Source: Pseudomonadota bacterium (GTDB lineage: Bacteria > Pseudomonadota > Gammaproteobacteria > Steroidobacterales > SZUA-146). Taken from it: a stretch of 43,341 nucleotides of DNA. The stretch spans positions 1 through 43,341 of the forward strand of contig JBCCHD010000033.1 in NCBI GenBank assembly GCA_039028935.1, written 5' to 3'. Every line of letters begins with the position of its first letter. Within the stretch, counting starts at the first letter, position 1. The notes below the pieces were generated by a model. It worked only from the letters and a program-made list of their open reading frames with translations, did not search any database and was not told the DNA's origin. Below, in pieces: positions 27,123-35,902 of this stretch. Position numbers and translations under genes: made by a program.

Positions 27123-27198
27123 GTCCCCTTCGTCTAGAGGCCCAGGACTCCGCCCTTTCACGGCGGCAACAGGGGTTCGAATCCCCTAGGGGACGCCA
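27123..27198 (+). tRNA. tRNA-Glu (anticodon TTC)
   Basis: 76 nt. Acceptor GTCCCCT pairs with AGGGGAC, followed by the discriminator G and an encoded CCA. Anticodon stem CCGCC/GGCGG encloses loop CTTTCAC with anticodon TTC. The T arm is AGGGG-TTCGAAT-CCCCT. It reads GAA and GAG codons and is the substrate of the gltX product at the other end of the window. Confidence 0.98.
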
Positions 27199-27210
27199 TC
27201 TAATTAAAAT

Positions 27211-27247
27211 GCCCCCTGCGCCTCTGGCGCAGGGGGCTTTTTAATTT
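27211..27247 (+). terminator. Strong intrinsic terminator after tRNA-Glu
   Basis: A perfect 12-bp stem, GCCCCCTGCGCC (27211-27222) with GGCGCAGGGGGC (27226-27237), closes a TCT loop and is followed by TTTTTAATTT. It lies 12 bp after the tRNA CCA end and cleanly ends that transcript. An A-rich run before the stem may give weaker function on the minus strand. Confidence 0.93.
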
Positions 27248-27309
27248 GTCGAGGTCTTCTAGAAGTAAGGGAGCCGTTTTATGAGCGCAGCAAATGGAAC
27301 GGGGTTCGA

Positions 27310-27329
27310 CCAATCGCGCCAGCGATTGG
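27310..27329. repeat. Small perfect hairpin in the 27.25-27.48 kb spacer
   Basis: CCAATCGC-GCCA-GCGATTGG: 8-bp arms, 4-nt loop, no T run. It is in a noncoding spacer downstream of the tRNA-Glu terminator, with no gene nearby on the plus strand. Confidence 0.3.
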
Positions 27330-27483
27330 CGACGAGCGCCTTAGGTGCGAAGCCCGCCGGGTCAAAACCGCCCTGAGGTTGTATTCAGCGACCTTCAGGA
27401 CGATCATCGCGCAATTAATCGGTGGCGTATCTCAATCGATTGTGTGCCCTTACGTTAGTGCGAACTGATTAAGCTGACCACAC

Positions 27484-28401
27484 TCAATTGCCCATCATGG
27501 AGCGAACTTCGCACTCGGGATAAAAGTCCACCGAGTCTCCGCCAGATCTGGCGTCGATCACTTCCGTGATTTCGCCGGTCGTCAAGTCTTCAATTTTTAT
27601 TGGGTACTGGTTCTTAAACTGCTCGCTGAACAGCACGCCCGTGAGTTCTGTTTCCATCAGTGCACCGCCACCGAGCTTAGCGAGGTAATCTTCGTACGTT
27701 GATGCCATGGCCTCCATAGCGCGACGAATGTCTTTGCCGCCGTCGATTTTGCGGGTACTGACCGTCCAGATGCGGTGTTTTTCAGCGCCACTTTCGTCAA
27801 CGACTGAATAACCTTTGGCCTTATACTTGCCGATTGTTTTGGTCTCGCCAAGCGACCTTGCGGTCATGGTGCCCCGCGGTTTGGCATCGGTAATGTTCAT
27901 CATTGGATTGATTAGCTGATTAAGCGCCTTTTCCTGTTCAGCAGACATTCCCTGTTTTCGAGCTTCTTGCATAGCTTCTGCAATCTGGGCGTTCGCTTTT
28001 GCCATGGCATCGGCCATTTGCTTTTGCATGTCACCCATCTTCATTCCACCCATAGCGGCGTCCAGCCCCATTGGTGCCTGCGAGTCAGCGGTCAGTTTTC
28101 GACACACCGTACCGTCAAGATCGACGATCGCCTCGCCGCGGCTTTGAAAGAGCGTGACTTCCTGGATTTTGCCCAAATGGTATTCAACCTGTGCATCGTT
28201 GCTCGATGCGGAGCCGGCTGCCGACATGGTAGAGCTCGTGCTGAAATTTCTTTCCTCAATACGCAAATCGCCCGAGGAATTGGCATAGGTGTCAATGCGG
28301 GAAATTTTGGTGTCGCCAATCCGTACTTCAGCAGTGATTTGTGCGGCTAAGACCGAACTGGACACCCCAAAGAGAAAGAAAATGAGGGTGAGTTTTTTCA
28401 T
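27484..28401 (-). CDS. Secreted DUF4412-like protein of unknown function
   Basis: 305 residues with a clear signal peptide (MKKLTLIFFLFGVSSSVLAA). The mature part has a beta-rich N-terminal half. A methionine-rich helical insert follows at about 118-168 (MGGMKMGDMQKQMADAMA). A second beta half then reads TIGKYKAKGYSVVDESGAEK and RIWTV, the layout of DUF4412-type periplasmic proteins. No catalytic motif is visible. Ribosome site AGGAT lies just before the ATG. It is divergent from the transglutaminase-like gene and shares a 210-bp intergenic region holding two dyad sites, so it may be co-regulated with that block. Confidence 0.65.
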   Translation of the reverse strand: MKKLTLIFFLFGVSSSVLAAQITAEVRIGDTKISRIDTYANSSGDLRIEERNFSTSSTMSAAGSASSNDAQVEYHLGKIQEVTLFQSRGEAIVDLDGTVCRKLTADSQAPMGLDAAMGGMKMGDMQKQMADAMAKANAQIAEAMQEARKQGMSAEQEKALNQLINPMMNITDAKPRGTMTARSLGETKTIGKYKAKGYSVVDESGAEKHRIWTVSTRKIDGGKDIRRAMEAMASTYEDYLAKLGGGALMETELTGVLFSEQFKNQYPIKIEDLTTGEITEVIDARSGGDSVDFYPECEVRSMMGN

Positions 28402-28467
28402 GGCTTTATCCTAATGAGCAGTGCAAAACATTGGGCTACGCTACGAGACGCCAGTAGTGAACTCAAT

Positions 28468-28483
28468 TAGGGCAGACGTACTA
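28468..28483. promoter_or_regulatory. Dyad operator candidate, copy A
   Basis: TAGGGC-AGAC-GTACTA. It matches the inverted half-site pattern TAGTRC-N4-GYACTA at 11 of 12 defined positions. It lies in the divergent region between the DUF4412-like and transglutaminase-like genes, 57 bp centre to centre from copy B. Confidence 0.45.
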
Positions 28484-28524
28484 GTCGGGCCCAAATGCTG
28501 CTACTAAAGGCGTTTGGCGACGAG

Positions 28525-28540
28525 TAGTGCATGTGTACTA
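28525..28540. promoter_or_regulatory. Dyad operator candidate, copy B
   Basis: TAGTGC-ATGT-GTACTA: two inverted 6-bp half-sites of type TAGTRC separated by 4 bp. It is centred about 80 bp upstream of ATG 28612. A possible -10, TATCAT at 28564-28569, follows without a good -35, as expected for an activated promoter. Confidence 0.5.
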
Positions 28541-28611
28541 GGGCTTGTTGAGCACTGTTTCGCTATCATCCTCGCGACCGATGTGTAGCAGACGCAGCCT
28601 TGGGGGTAATC

Positions 28612-30870
28612 ATGTTCAGGAACGCCATCGCGATTTTCATCTTCGTCTTTGTGTGGATGGTTCAGGCCGAACCCTGTTCTGCGGCGCCGATGTCGGCATT
28701 TGTTAGCGATTACTACTCGGATGCCTTTGAGGCGGTCAGTTCCAAGATTGACTTTGTGCCTTATCGCGGGGCGCTCAGAGATGCCGAGGGCACCGCCAGA
28801 GACGAGCGAGGCAATTCGGTGGACCAATCTCTGCTTCTTGCGGCGGCCATACGCGACTCGGTGCATGCGGTGCGCTTTGTTGAAGGTGGGTTAAATAAAG
28901 AGGCGATCGCGCAACTGCTTGGTCATTCTCATTCCAGTCCATTTGACTACTCCGCTGCCGGTCAAGTATCGACATCGAGAAATCGATACGATCCAGTGAA
29001 CGACCGACAGATGCAACGCGTCGTCCGTCAACACGTATGGCTCGAAGTTCAGCTGGAAGAGAATGGCGATTGGATTGCCTTGGACCCCTCCTTTCCCAAT
29101 GCCCAGCCCGGCCAATCATTCGGTACCGTTTCCAAGACTCATGAAACACTGCCGAGCCAGCTCCAGCAGAAGCTAAAGTTCACGTTGTATCGCCAAACGG
29201 CGAGCGGTGCGCGTCAGCGTGTAGGCGGTGTTCGCGGCACAGTGTCTGAGTTGACGGGGCATCCGATTTCAATTGTGCTGCGTGGGATTCCGCAATACGA
29301 ACCGCGCCAAGAAGGTGATCAGGAAATAGATCGTGGCTTATTGGATAGCAAACCAGGCGGTCTACTTGGTGGCGGTTTCGGTATGGGAGGGTCAAATGAC
29401 ACTGCTCAGGAAAAAGACCAGGCAGCGTCCATTCAAAACAACAGCGTTGACCGTCAACTGATCGGTGTTGAATATCGCGGTGAATTCAGCGTGAAAGGGG
29501 AAAAGCCCGATTCACTTAAGGCAACGACCGTTGCTATCGAAGAGGCGTCGAACCGCATTGTGCGCGAGTGGCTGGAGATTGAGCTGCGTGTGCCCGGCCA
29601 GCGGACACGGAAAATTCAGCGTGATTTGTTTGTTTCAGCAAACGAAAAGGATCGGCCAGCTGACATTCGACGGTACAGTATTGCGGTCATCGCGGGATTG
29701 ATGAACCAAAGCGAATTTGAGTTACAGCGGGCGCGTTTGCAACCCCAAGTAGTGAGTCACGCAAAAAGTGAGTTGAACGCCATTGGTACTATCGAAAATG
29801 TAAATGAACGAGCGTCAAAGCTCATCGAACTCGAGGCGGTGCATGCGTTTACGCCGTATCTACTTAATCTTGCGTTTGCTATGGAGTCTGATGCGATGAC
29901 CCATCGTTTGGCGCGCGGGGCTGGAGTGAGAGTGATTCATTCGACACCGCGAATTCTCATCAGTAGCGTTGAGACCGGTGTCGACAGCGACGCTGACATC
30001 ACGACCGACATAACGCTCGATTTGCGGTTGGACGAGGTGGTTGCATTGCCTTATGAGGGAATGCCAAAGGGCGTGGCATCACTATTTCAACGCGCACGTG
30101 GCATGCAGGAGTCTCATTTGGAGGGGAGTGTTCTGGAACGATTTGTAGCGGATCCGAGCAAGGTTATTACCACCACCCGACTGATGGACGCGGCCCAGCG
30201 ACAGGGTAAACAGCTATTGGTGCTGACACAGAAGAGTAAGGAAGTGCTCAGTGAGTTGATGCTGCCAAAAATTGTGTTGCAACGCTTGGAGGCAACCCTA
30301 GAGGAGGGGTATCAGGTCATCATTCCTTCCAGTGCCGTGCAGTTGTTTGGTTCCGCACACTGGGGTTGGTGGAGTGTTGATCAGACAACGGGTGCTTTTG
30401 TGGGTGTCATGGAAAGTGGTCAGCACCAGGCGATGGGTCAGTACTCCCTCACGCTTGAAAAGATTGGCGTGAATGACGCCATGGGCTTCGTAATAGGGGC
30501 GCTCACAGGGTCCACGGCAACCATGACCCTGTATTCGGCAAAAATGATTGAATACGGACAAGTCACCGAGCAATTGATCGCCGAGGTGGCCGCCGGAATT
30601 GAGCGGTTAACCTGCGTCACCTGCCCAAGTTTCGAAGTCGTCGTATCGCCAGTGGCCGCGTCCGCTAGCATTGGGTCTCAGTGCTTTGAGGAGAGTGGTT
30701 ACTCAATTGGAACTGGCGCTGGTGTCAGCGGCAGTATCAGTTTCTGCGAGAAATACAAATTGGGAATTTCTTGTGCTGCCAGCCTCATGCTGGGTACGTT
30801 TGAGGTTGAAGGAAACGTGGGTGTTGGTCCGAATGTGAATCTAGATCTGGGGCCACTTAGTTGCGATTAA
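28612..30870 (+). CDS. Secreted transglutaminase-fold protein with Ser in place of catalytic Cys
   Basis: 752 residues with a signal peptide (about 1-25, ending CSAAP). The transglutaminase-like core is recognisable from GNSVDQSLLLAAAIRDSVHA (about 67-86), where family members have GxCxEQAxLLxALLR. It continues through HVWLEVQL with His141 and DWIALDPSFP with Asp158. The nucleophilic Cys is Ser69, so ordinary transglutaminase or protease activity is doubtful. The rest is not recognised by family. It includes a glycine-rich linker near 258 and an SSAVQLFGSAHWGWWSVDQ block near 571. The C-terminus is rich in Gly and has six Cys in the last 85 residues, suggesting disulfides. ATG 28612 follows a GGGGG ribosome-like tract. 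The next gene starts 5 bp after its stop. Confidence 0.72.
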   Translation: MFRNAIAIFIFVFVWMVQAEPCSAAPMSAFVSDYYSDAFEAVSSKIDFVPYRGALRDAEGTARDERGNSVDQSLLLAAAIRDSVHAVRFVEGGLNKEAIAQLLGHSHSSPFDYSAAGQVSTSRNRYDPVNDRQMQRVVRQHVWLEVQLEENGDWIALDPSFPNAQPGQSFGTVSKTHETLPSQLQQKLKFTLYRQTASGARQRVGGVRGTVSELTGHPISIVLRGIPQYEPRQEGDQEIDRGLLDSKPGGLLGGGFGMGGSNDTAQEKDQAASIQNNSVDRQLIGVEYRGEFSVKGEKPDSLKATTVAIEEASNRIVREWLEIELRVPGQRTRKIQRDLFVSANEKDRPADIRRYSIAVIAGLMNQSEFELQRARLQPQVVSHAKSELNAIGTIENVNERASKLIELEAVHAFTPYLLNLAFAMESDAMTHRLARGAGVRVIHSTPRILISSVETGVDSDADITTDITLDLRLDEVVALPYEGMPKGVASLFQRARGMQESHLEGSVLERFVADPSKVITTTRLMDAAQRQGKQLLVLTQKSKEVLSELMLPKIVLQRLEATLEEGYQVIIPSSAVQLFGSAHWGWWSVDQTTGAFVGVMESGQHQAMGQYSLTLEKIGVNDAMGFVIGALTGSTATMTLYSAKMIEYGQVTEQLIAEVAAGIERLTCVTCPSFEVVVSPVAASASIGSQCFEESGYSIGTGAGVSGSISFCEKYKLGISCAASLMLGTFEVEGNVGVGPNVNLDLGPLSCD

Positions 30871-30875
30871 CGCCC

Positions 30876-33800
30876 ATGTTGACGTCGTTCCTGACTGTAT
30901 TTTGGACGCTAGGGGTGTGTGCTCAGACCTTGACCTTACCCAGCGACAGTGCGCAAGACGTCCGTGAGGCGGCGACTGCTACTGAGATCGAACCCAACAA
31001 CCGGCGGTCCGAGGCGACTGAGGTTGATGTGGAATGGCCGATTCGAGGCAGTCTGGGAATCGGTGATGTCGACTATTTTCGGTTCTCCATCGGGGACGAG
31101 AATGTCAATCGGGATATTGGTTTTGACCTTTCAACTGCCGTCAGAGTTGACTTGTGTCTGTACGGCAGCGCGGGCAAAAAGATCAAATGCACACGTGGCC
31201 ATCGCACCATCTTCTCGGGACTGACGCTAAAGGGCGACTATCTACTGTCTATCTCGACGGTCGCCAGACAAAAAAATGCCATCGCCTACTCCCTCAAGAT
31301 GACTGGGTCTCGGCCTAATCGAACGAACGAAGAGGTTGAGCCAAATGACCGAGCAGAAGATGCCTCTCTCCTAAATTCAGAAGGCCTGATCAAAGGAACG
31401 ATCAGCGAAGACGATGTGGATGCTTTGCGTTTTCGTGTGAGTGGCGAGCGCAAGATGTGGCGCATCGTCGCTTCCAGCGAAGGCATTAATGCGATCTCGT
31501 TGGAGACGTCGGGAGGCCGGGAACTGCAACAGCGCAGTGGCAGCAAGAGTGAGCGTGTTCTGGACTTTCTGTTTTTGCCGCAAGGGGACTATATCGTCAA
31601 GCTGAAGGGCAAAAAGACTGCTGTGGATGAGCCGTATACGCTGACGGTTGAGGGGGTAGGGGCGCTCGAAGAGCGTGCTGCGAAGATGGCTGCCGATGAT
31701 CACGGTTCACTGTCGTCTGCCGGAGCGCGAATTGAAACCGAGCCGAACGACCATAGAAGCCAAGCGCAGCGTATGCAATTTGCGTTGGATTACATCGGTG
31801 AATTGGCGCGCGGCGATACGGACTACTATCGGTTTTACTTGCCCGGCCATGCTCGCGTACGCTTCGACGCAACACCGGCCGGCGACGGCCAACTGAGTAT
31901 AGCGGTCGATGGAAATCGAATCGGTAGCAGTCGGCAACCCAACGAATCGCTGCAGATAGAGCAGGATCTGTTGCCCGGAGATCATTTGCTGCGGCTACGC
32001 AGCAGCCGTCCGGGGCAGGGGACCTATCGCCTGCAGGCCGTGATCATCGATCCATTTATCGAGCCGGACAATGAATTGTCGTCGATTGAGGTGAAGATTA
32101 CTGGCGACACACCAACACTGGCAGCGTATGAAGAGACGGGACAAAGACTCAAGTTGGCGATGCGTGTGCAAAATAAGGCAGACCAGGTAGAGAATCTCAC
32201 AGTCGTTTCAGCAAGTAGCCATGCGGGTGTCCATGTTCAGAGTGATCAACCGGCGTTGACGCTAAATCCGGGTGAAGCTAAGCGAGTGACCTTTGATATT
32301 CAGGTGCAACCGGACCTACGTGACGATCTGGATACTCTGATTTCAATGGGCGTTAGGACTCGCTCAAATGACTACACGGGTAATTCGATATTTCTTGACG
32401 CCGCGTGCGGTGTGACGCCGGTTAATGCCACTCGTCTCTGGCCAATTCCTGAGGCTTTGTTGGGGCAGGTTAATGCCGCTTGGACGGGCATGGGCGGACG
32501 ACTGTTGGACGCTGGCCGGCACGGAGGTAGAGCAACCGATGACGTCGTCACCCGATCTGCCGGCGCCTGGCATCCCAAGCCGGGTGTCTACACGGTAGAG
32601 CTCGGTGGCGACAAGCCGTTGACCGTCATTGGTACGATTATTCATCCGACCGGTTCCCCCCACACTGAGAATCAACTCAAGGAGTTTGCTCTGGAGCTGT
32701 CTACTGATGGTAAGCACTTCACGTCGGTACTCGAAGGGTCTCTTCGCGCGGATGCGCAAGAGCAAGGTTTCGTTCTTGAGCAACCTGGCAAAGCGCGATT
32801 TGCGCGGTTGCGAATGCTCAATAGCTACAAAGGGGAGAATCGCGAAATCGCGTTTGGCGAATGGAAAGTCATCGTCAGCGACTCGCCTGCCGAAGTCCTC
32901 GGTACTGCGGTCAACATTGCAGACAATCAGTTGGGTGGCTACGACGTGTATAGCCTCCCGTTTACCGGTGGTCGCTGTTGCCATGAGACATTTAGTACCG
33001 CAGCGGAAGATGGGCAGTTTTCTGGGTCGCATGAGAAGTATGAATGGGTGATGGGTTTTCGTAATAACCGCGCTGCAAAAATCGCATCGTTGCAATGGGT
33101 TTCATCTGAACAGTGGGGCGTGAAAAATACCAATCGGTTTTTCAGTGACGTGGATATTGCGGTCGCGATGGACAGTCCGACCGGGCCGTGGCGGCCTTTG
33201 GCCAAGTGGCCCTTGAAGCGAGACAGCGACAACGTGGCAACGTTGCAGCTGGATTCACCGGTTTGGGCTCGATTTGTCAAGTTCCGTGCTGCACCGCCAG
33301 CCGGTGTGCCGATTGTCCCGAAACACGTCAAGATTATTGAGGCCGCAACGAGCCTTGATTACCAGTCGGTCGTTGGAGAATGGGGCTATGCAACAAAAGC
33401 GGCATCCTTCGAGCGTTATGCAGCCCAAGATGCGTACGAAGCTGTTACACAACGCGATGCCGGTGATAGTCGAGCTTCGGCATCATTATTGACTGTCGAT
33501 AATCGAGTCGGCGGCACGGTTCTTGTGGGGGAAGATGAGGACTGGTATCGGGTGAGCGTGTCCACCGGATCCAATACGCTTTTATGGCGATTACACAATC
33601 GATCATCCATCGAATACGCTTACCAGCTGTATGATTCGGCGGGTCGTGAGGTGGTAACAGAGTCGCGCACCGTCGACGAGTATTTGGAACTCAGTAGTCG
33701 CGTTCAACCCGGGGAATACTATTTGAAGTTGTATGAGCCAAAGCGCTCCGTCCTTTTTTCTTGGGACACGAGTGGCAGTGTCGGCCCGTACTACGATGTC

Positions 33801-35111
33801 ATTGATCACACCATGAAAGCGTTTGCCGACGGCATCAGACAAGAGCGCGAGGAAGTCAATTTGATTCCGTTTAATGATCCTGAGCCTGTTCTATTATTGG
33901 ATCAATGGAGCAGTGATCCGAGCGGAGTGTCACAAGCAATTGTCAATTCAGGAAGGAGGTTCGGTTCCAGTAATGCCGAGTCGGCCCTACTCATGGCGAC
34001 AACAGAATTAAAAGATCGTGTGGGCACAAAGGCGATATTGTTTGTGACCGATGCAGAAACCGATGGACTGCAGAGAACGGGCGACTTGTGGCGCGCATTG
34101 AGTGAGGTAAGACCACGCGTATTCAGTTTCGAGCTAAGTTCCAAAGGGCGGGCGACACCACAGGATATGATGCAAAGCTATGCAGCCGTCAATAATGGCT
34201 ATTACGACTACGCGTTAACGGCGGGATCGCTACAGGTTGGGTTTGATCGGGCAATATGCAAGATTCGTCGACCCAAACCCTACAGCATCAGTGCACACTA
34301 CGATGAGCGAGCGCTTCCCGATCCTGGCAGCCTCAAAGTTGAACTGGAGCGCTCGCTCTCACAACAGGATGCGGTTGAGGTGATTCTGGACGCATCTGGG
34401 AGTATGTATAAGAAACTGGGTGATGAATTTCGTTACCAAATTTCACTCGATGTGCTCGATGATTTAGTCACGAATGGACTACCGGATCAGATCGGTTTCG
34501 CTTTGCGCGTGTTTGGTAATCGCGAGGCCAGTAGTTGCCGCACCGATCTGGAGATTCCCTTGGCGTCGCTCGACCGCACAGCTGTTCGTGAGAAAATCAA
34601 AAGAATCAGGCCGCAGCCCTACGCCTACACTCCGCTTGCGGCCTCCATACGCCGTGTCGCGACCGATTTGCGGTTATCAAAAGGTCGCAAGACTGTGGTG
34701 CTCATTACCGACGGGGAAGAATCCTGTGATGGCGATGTGAGCGAGGCGATCAATGCGCTTCGCGAAAACGACATAGACGTACAATTGAACATCATTGGAT
34801 TTGACGTTGATGCAGACAATGAGAAGAAAGCACGTGAGGCGTTTCAGCGTTGGGCCAAGCTTGGCGGGGGCGCTTATTTTGATGCCGACAGCGCCGATGG
34901 GCTGGCGGATTCTCTGGCGCTGGCAACCCGTATTTCGGTGGCCTTTGACGTTGAGGATGCAAACGGCGACAGTGTGGCAAGCGGTATGACGAACGGGCCG
35001 ACGCTAAGTTTGTTACCCGGCGAGTACACGATCACGTTTGCCGACGATTCGATCGCATCGCAAGCTATCGAGATTATCAGTGGGGAAATTACCCGGCTAG
35101 TGGTTGAGTAA
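30876..35111 (+). CDS. Giant secreted VWA protein with PPC-like and F5/8C-like domains
   Basis: 1411 residues with a signal peptide (MLTSFLTVFWTLGVCAQ). PPC-like modules start at about 39 (EIEPNNRRSEATEV), 153 (EVEPNDRAEDASLL) and 289 (ETEPNDHRSQAQRM), with another PPC-like unit near 861. A discoidin-like (F5/8 type C) segment spans about 522-672. VWA domain 1 (about 960-1110) has the MIDAS start DTSGS and a later VTDAETDG. VWA domain 2 (about 1170-1345) has DASGSM, a Thr in YAYTPLAASI and ITDGEESCDG, a complete MIDAS set. A short beta domain ends the protein. Metal-dependent adhesion or surface interaction is plausible. It is almost certainly co-transcribed with the transglutaminase-like gene. 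TTG 30861 would start earlier; ATG 30876 is preferred. Confidence 0.8.
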   Translation: MLTSFLTVFWTLGVCAQTLTLPSDSAQDVREAATATEIEPNNRRSEATEVDVEWPIRGSLGIGDVDYFRFSIGDENVNRDIGFDLSTAVRVDLCLYGSAGKKIKCTRGHRTIFSGLTLKGDYLLSISTVARQKNAIAYSLKMTGSRPNRTNEEVEPNDRAEDASLLNSEGLIKGTISEDDVDALRFRVSGERKMWRIVASSEGINAISLETSGGRELQQRSGSKSERVLDFLFLPQGDYIVKLKGKKTAVDEPYTLTVEGVGALEERAAKMAADDHGSLSSAGARIETEPNDHRSQAQRMQFALDYIGELARGDTDYYRFYLPGHARVRFDATPAGDGQLSIAVDGNRIGSSRQPNESLQIEQDLLPGDHLLRLRSSRPGQGTYRLQAVIIDPFIEPDNELSSIEVKITGDTPTLAAYEETGQRLKLAMRVQNKADQVENLTVVSASSHAGVHVQSDQPALTLNPGEAKRVTFDIQVQPDLRDDLDTLISMGVRTRSNDYTGNSIFLDAACGVTPVNATRLWPIPEALLGQVNAAWTGMGGRLLDAGRHGGRATDDVVTRSAGAWHPKPGVYTVELGGDKPLTVIGTIIHPTGSPHTENQLKEFALELSTDGKHFTSVLEGSLRADAQEQGFVLEQPGKARFARLRMLNSYKGENREIAFGEWKVIVSDSPAEVLGTAVNIADNQLGGYDVYSLPFTGGRCCHETFSTAAEDGQFSGSHEKYEWVMGFRNNRAAKIASLQWVSSEQWGVKNTNRFFSDVDIAVAMDSPTGPWRPLAKWPLKRDSDNVATLQLDSPVWARFVKFRAAPPAGVPIVPKHVKIIEAATSLDYQSVVGEWGYATKAASFERYAAQDAYEAVTQRDAGDSRASASLLTVDNRVGGTVLVGEDEDWYRVSVSTGSNTLLWRLHNRSSIEYAYQLYDSAGREVVTESRTVDEYLELSSRVQPGEYYLKLYEPKRSVLFSWDTSGSVGPYYDVIDHTMKAFADGIRQEREEVNLIPFNDPEPVLLLDQWSSDPSGVSQAIVNSGRRFGSSNAESALLMATTELKDRVGTKAILFVTDAETDGLQRTGDLWRALSEVRPRVFSFELSSKGRATPQDMMQSYAAVNNGYYDYALTAGSLQVGFDRAICKIRRPKPYSISAHYDERALPDPGSLKVELERSLSQQDAVEVILDASGSMYKKLGDEFRYQISLDVLDDLVTNGLPDQIGFALRVFGNREASSCRTDLEIPLASLDRTAVREKIKRIRPQPYAYTPLAASIRRVATDLRLSKGRKTVVLITDGEESCDGDVSEAINALRENDIDVQLNIIGFDVDADNEKKAREAFQRWAKLGGGAYFDADSADGLADSLALATRISVAFDVEDANGDSVASGMTNGPTLSLLPGEYTITFADDSIASQAIEIISGEITRLVVE

Positions 35112-35139
35112 GTAGAGGATCTTTCGCAGAATTAGGGAT

Positions 35140-35766
35140 CTATCGGAACCCGTAGGTTGCCGCTAGCGAGGCGGCAGCTGAACGTGAACTGACACCCAGT
35201 GACTTGAGCATAGCGGATACGTGAATGCGCACCGTATAGGGTGATAGGCCCAGTGTGCGCGCAATCTCTTTGTTGGATTGGCCTTTAGCGATGAGTTTCA
35301 ACACGTCGATCTGCCTTGGCGAAAGGGCCGCGAGGGGGTCCTCTTGATTCACGTCGTCTTGTTGAAAATCGCCCTGACTGGATGCCATGAGGGTCACCGT
35401 CTCACCGTCCAGTACATTGACGATTGCCGTCGAGATGAACTCCGGTTTGACTGCTTTGGATACAAAGCCGTTAATGCCCGTCGCCATTATCTCGTTGATG
35501 GTATCACTGTCGCGCATCATCGAGATCACCAGGATTGGCGTAAACGGGAGCTGTTGTCGCAGCTTTGGCAGATCCTTCTGGTGATCAAAACCAGGAAAGA
35601 AAAGGTCGAGTATGGCGATATCCGGCGATGGATTCACGACCAGCGCATCCCTCACACCGGCGATGTCGCCCGCCTCATGTATTGTGATGCCGGCATAAAG
35701 ACGCGTCAGCATCAGGCAGATGCCTTCTCGAAAAATCGGGTGGTCATCGGCGACGAGCGCTTGCAC
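35140..35766 (-). CDS. NarL/LuxR-family response regulator
   Basis: 208 residues: a receiver domain (about 1-120) with acidic pair ADDHP, phosphoacceptor Asp in AILDLFFPG (about 54), conserved Ser in VISMMRD and Lys in GFVSKAV. A GerE/LuxR-type helix-turn-helix follows ([20 protein letters not shown], then [16 protein letters not shown]). All phosphotransfer residues are present. GTG 35766 is the start, with AAGGAA about 6 bases upstream. It is divergent from the hybrid kinase, which is probably its partner, and convergent with the VWA gene (28-bp gap). Dimeric binding to an inverted repeat is the family norm. Confidence 0.92.
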   Translation of the reverse strand: MQALVADDHPIFREGICLMLTRLYAGITIHEAGDIAGVRDALVVNPSPDIAILDLFFPGFDHQKDLPKLRQQLPFTPILVISMMRDSDTINEIMATGINGFVSKAVKPEFISTAIVNVLDGETVTLMASSQGDFQQDDVNQEDPLAALSPRQIDVLKLIAKGQSNKEIARTLGLSPYTVRIHVSAMLKSLGVSSRSAAASLAATYGFR

Positions 35767-35804
35767 GGGAATTCCTTACTCGCAATTAGGTATTGAGTGT
35801 ACCC

Positions 35805-35816
35805 GAGCTTAAGCTC
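35805..35816. promoter_or_regulatory. 12-bp perfect palindrome in divergent regulator/kinase promoter
   Basis: GAGCTTAAGCTC lies 38 bp upstream of the response-regulator start and 8 bp from dyad copy C. It may be a second operator or overlap the regulator gene promoter. Confidence 0.4.
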
Positions 35817-35824
35817 TGTGCCAT

Positions 35825-35840
35825 TAGTACGGAAGCACTA
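35825..35840. promoter_or_regulatory. Dyad operator candidate, copy C
   Basis: TAGTAC-GGAA-GCACTA, the same half-sites as copy B in opposite order. A flanking base pair set extends it to CATTAGT...ACTAATG (35822-35843). A possible -10 TACTAT at 35874-35879 follows for the kinase gene. Confidence 0.5.
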
Positions 35841-35902
35841 ATGCAGGTGGTACGCGATCTCAAGGGGTTTTGGTACTATGTTTTGGTAGATGTGCCGGAG
35901 AT

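Noticed and set aside
32364-33095. 243-codon minus-strand open frame inside the VWA gene
   Set aside because: It is antisense to the F5/8C-like part of the VWA protein and shows no domain features.
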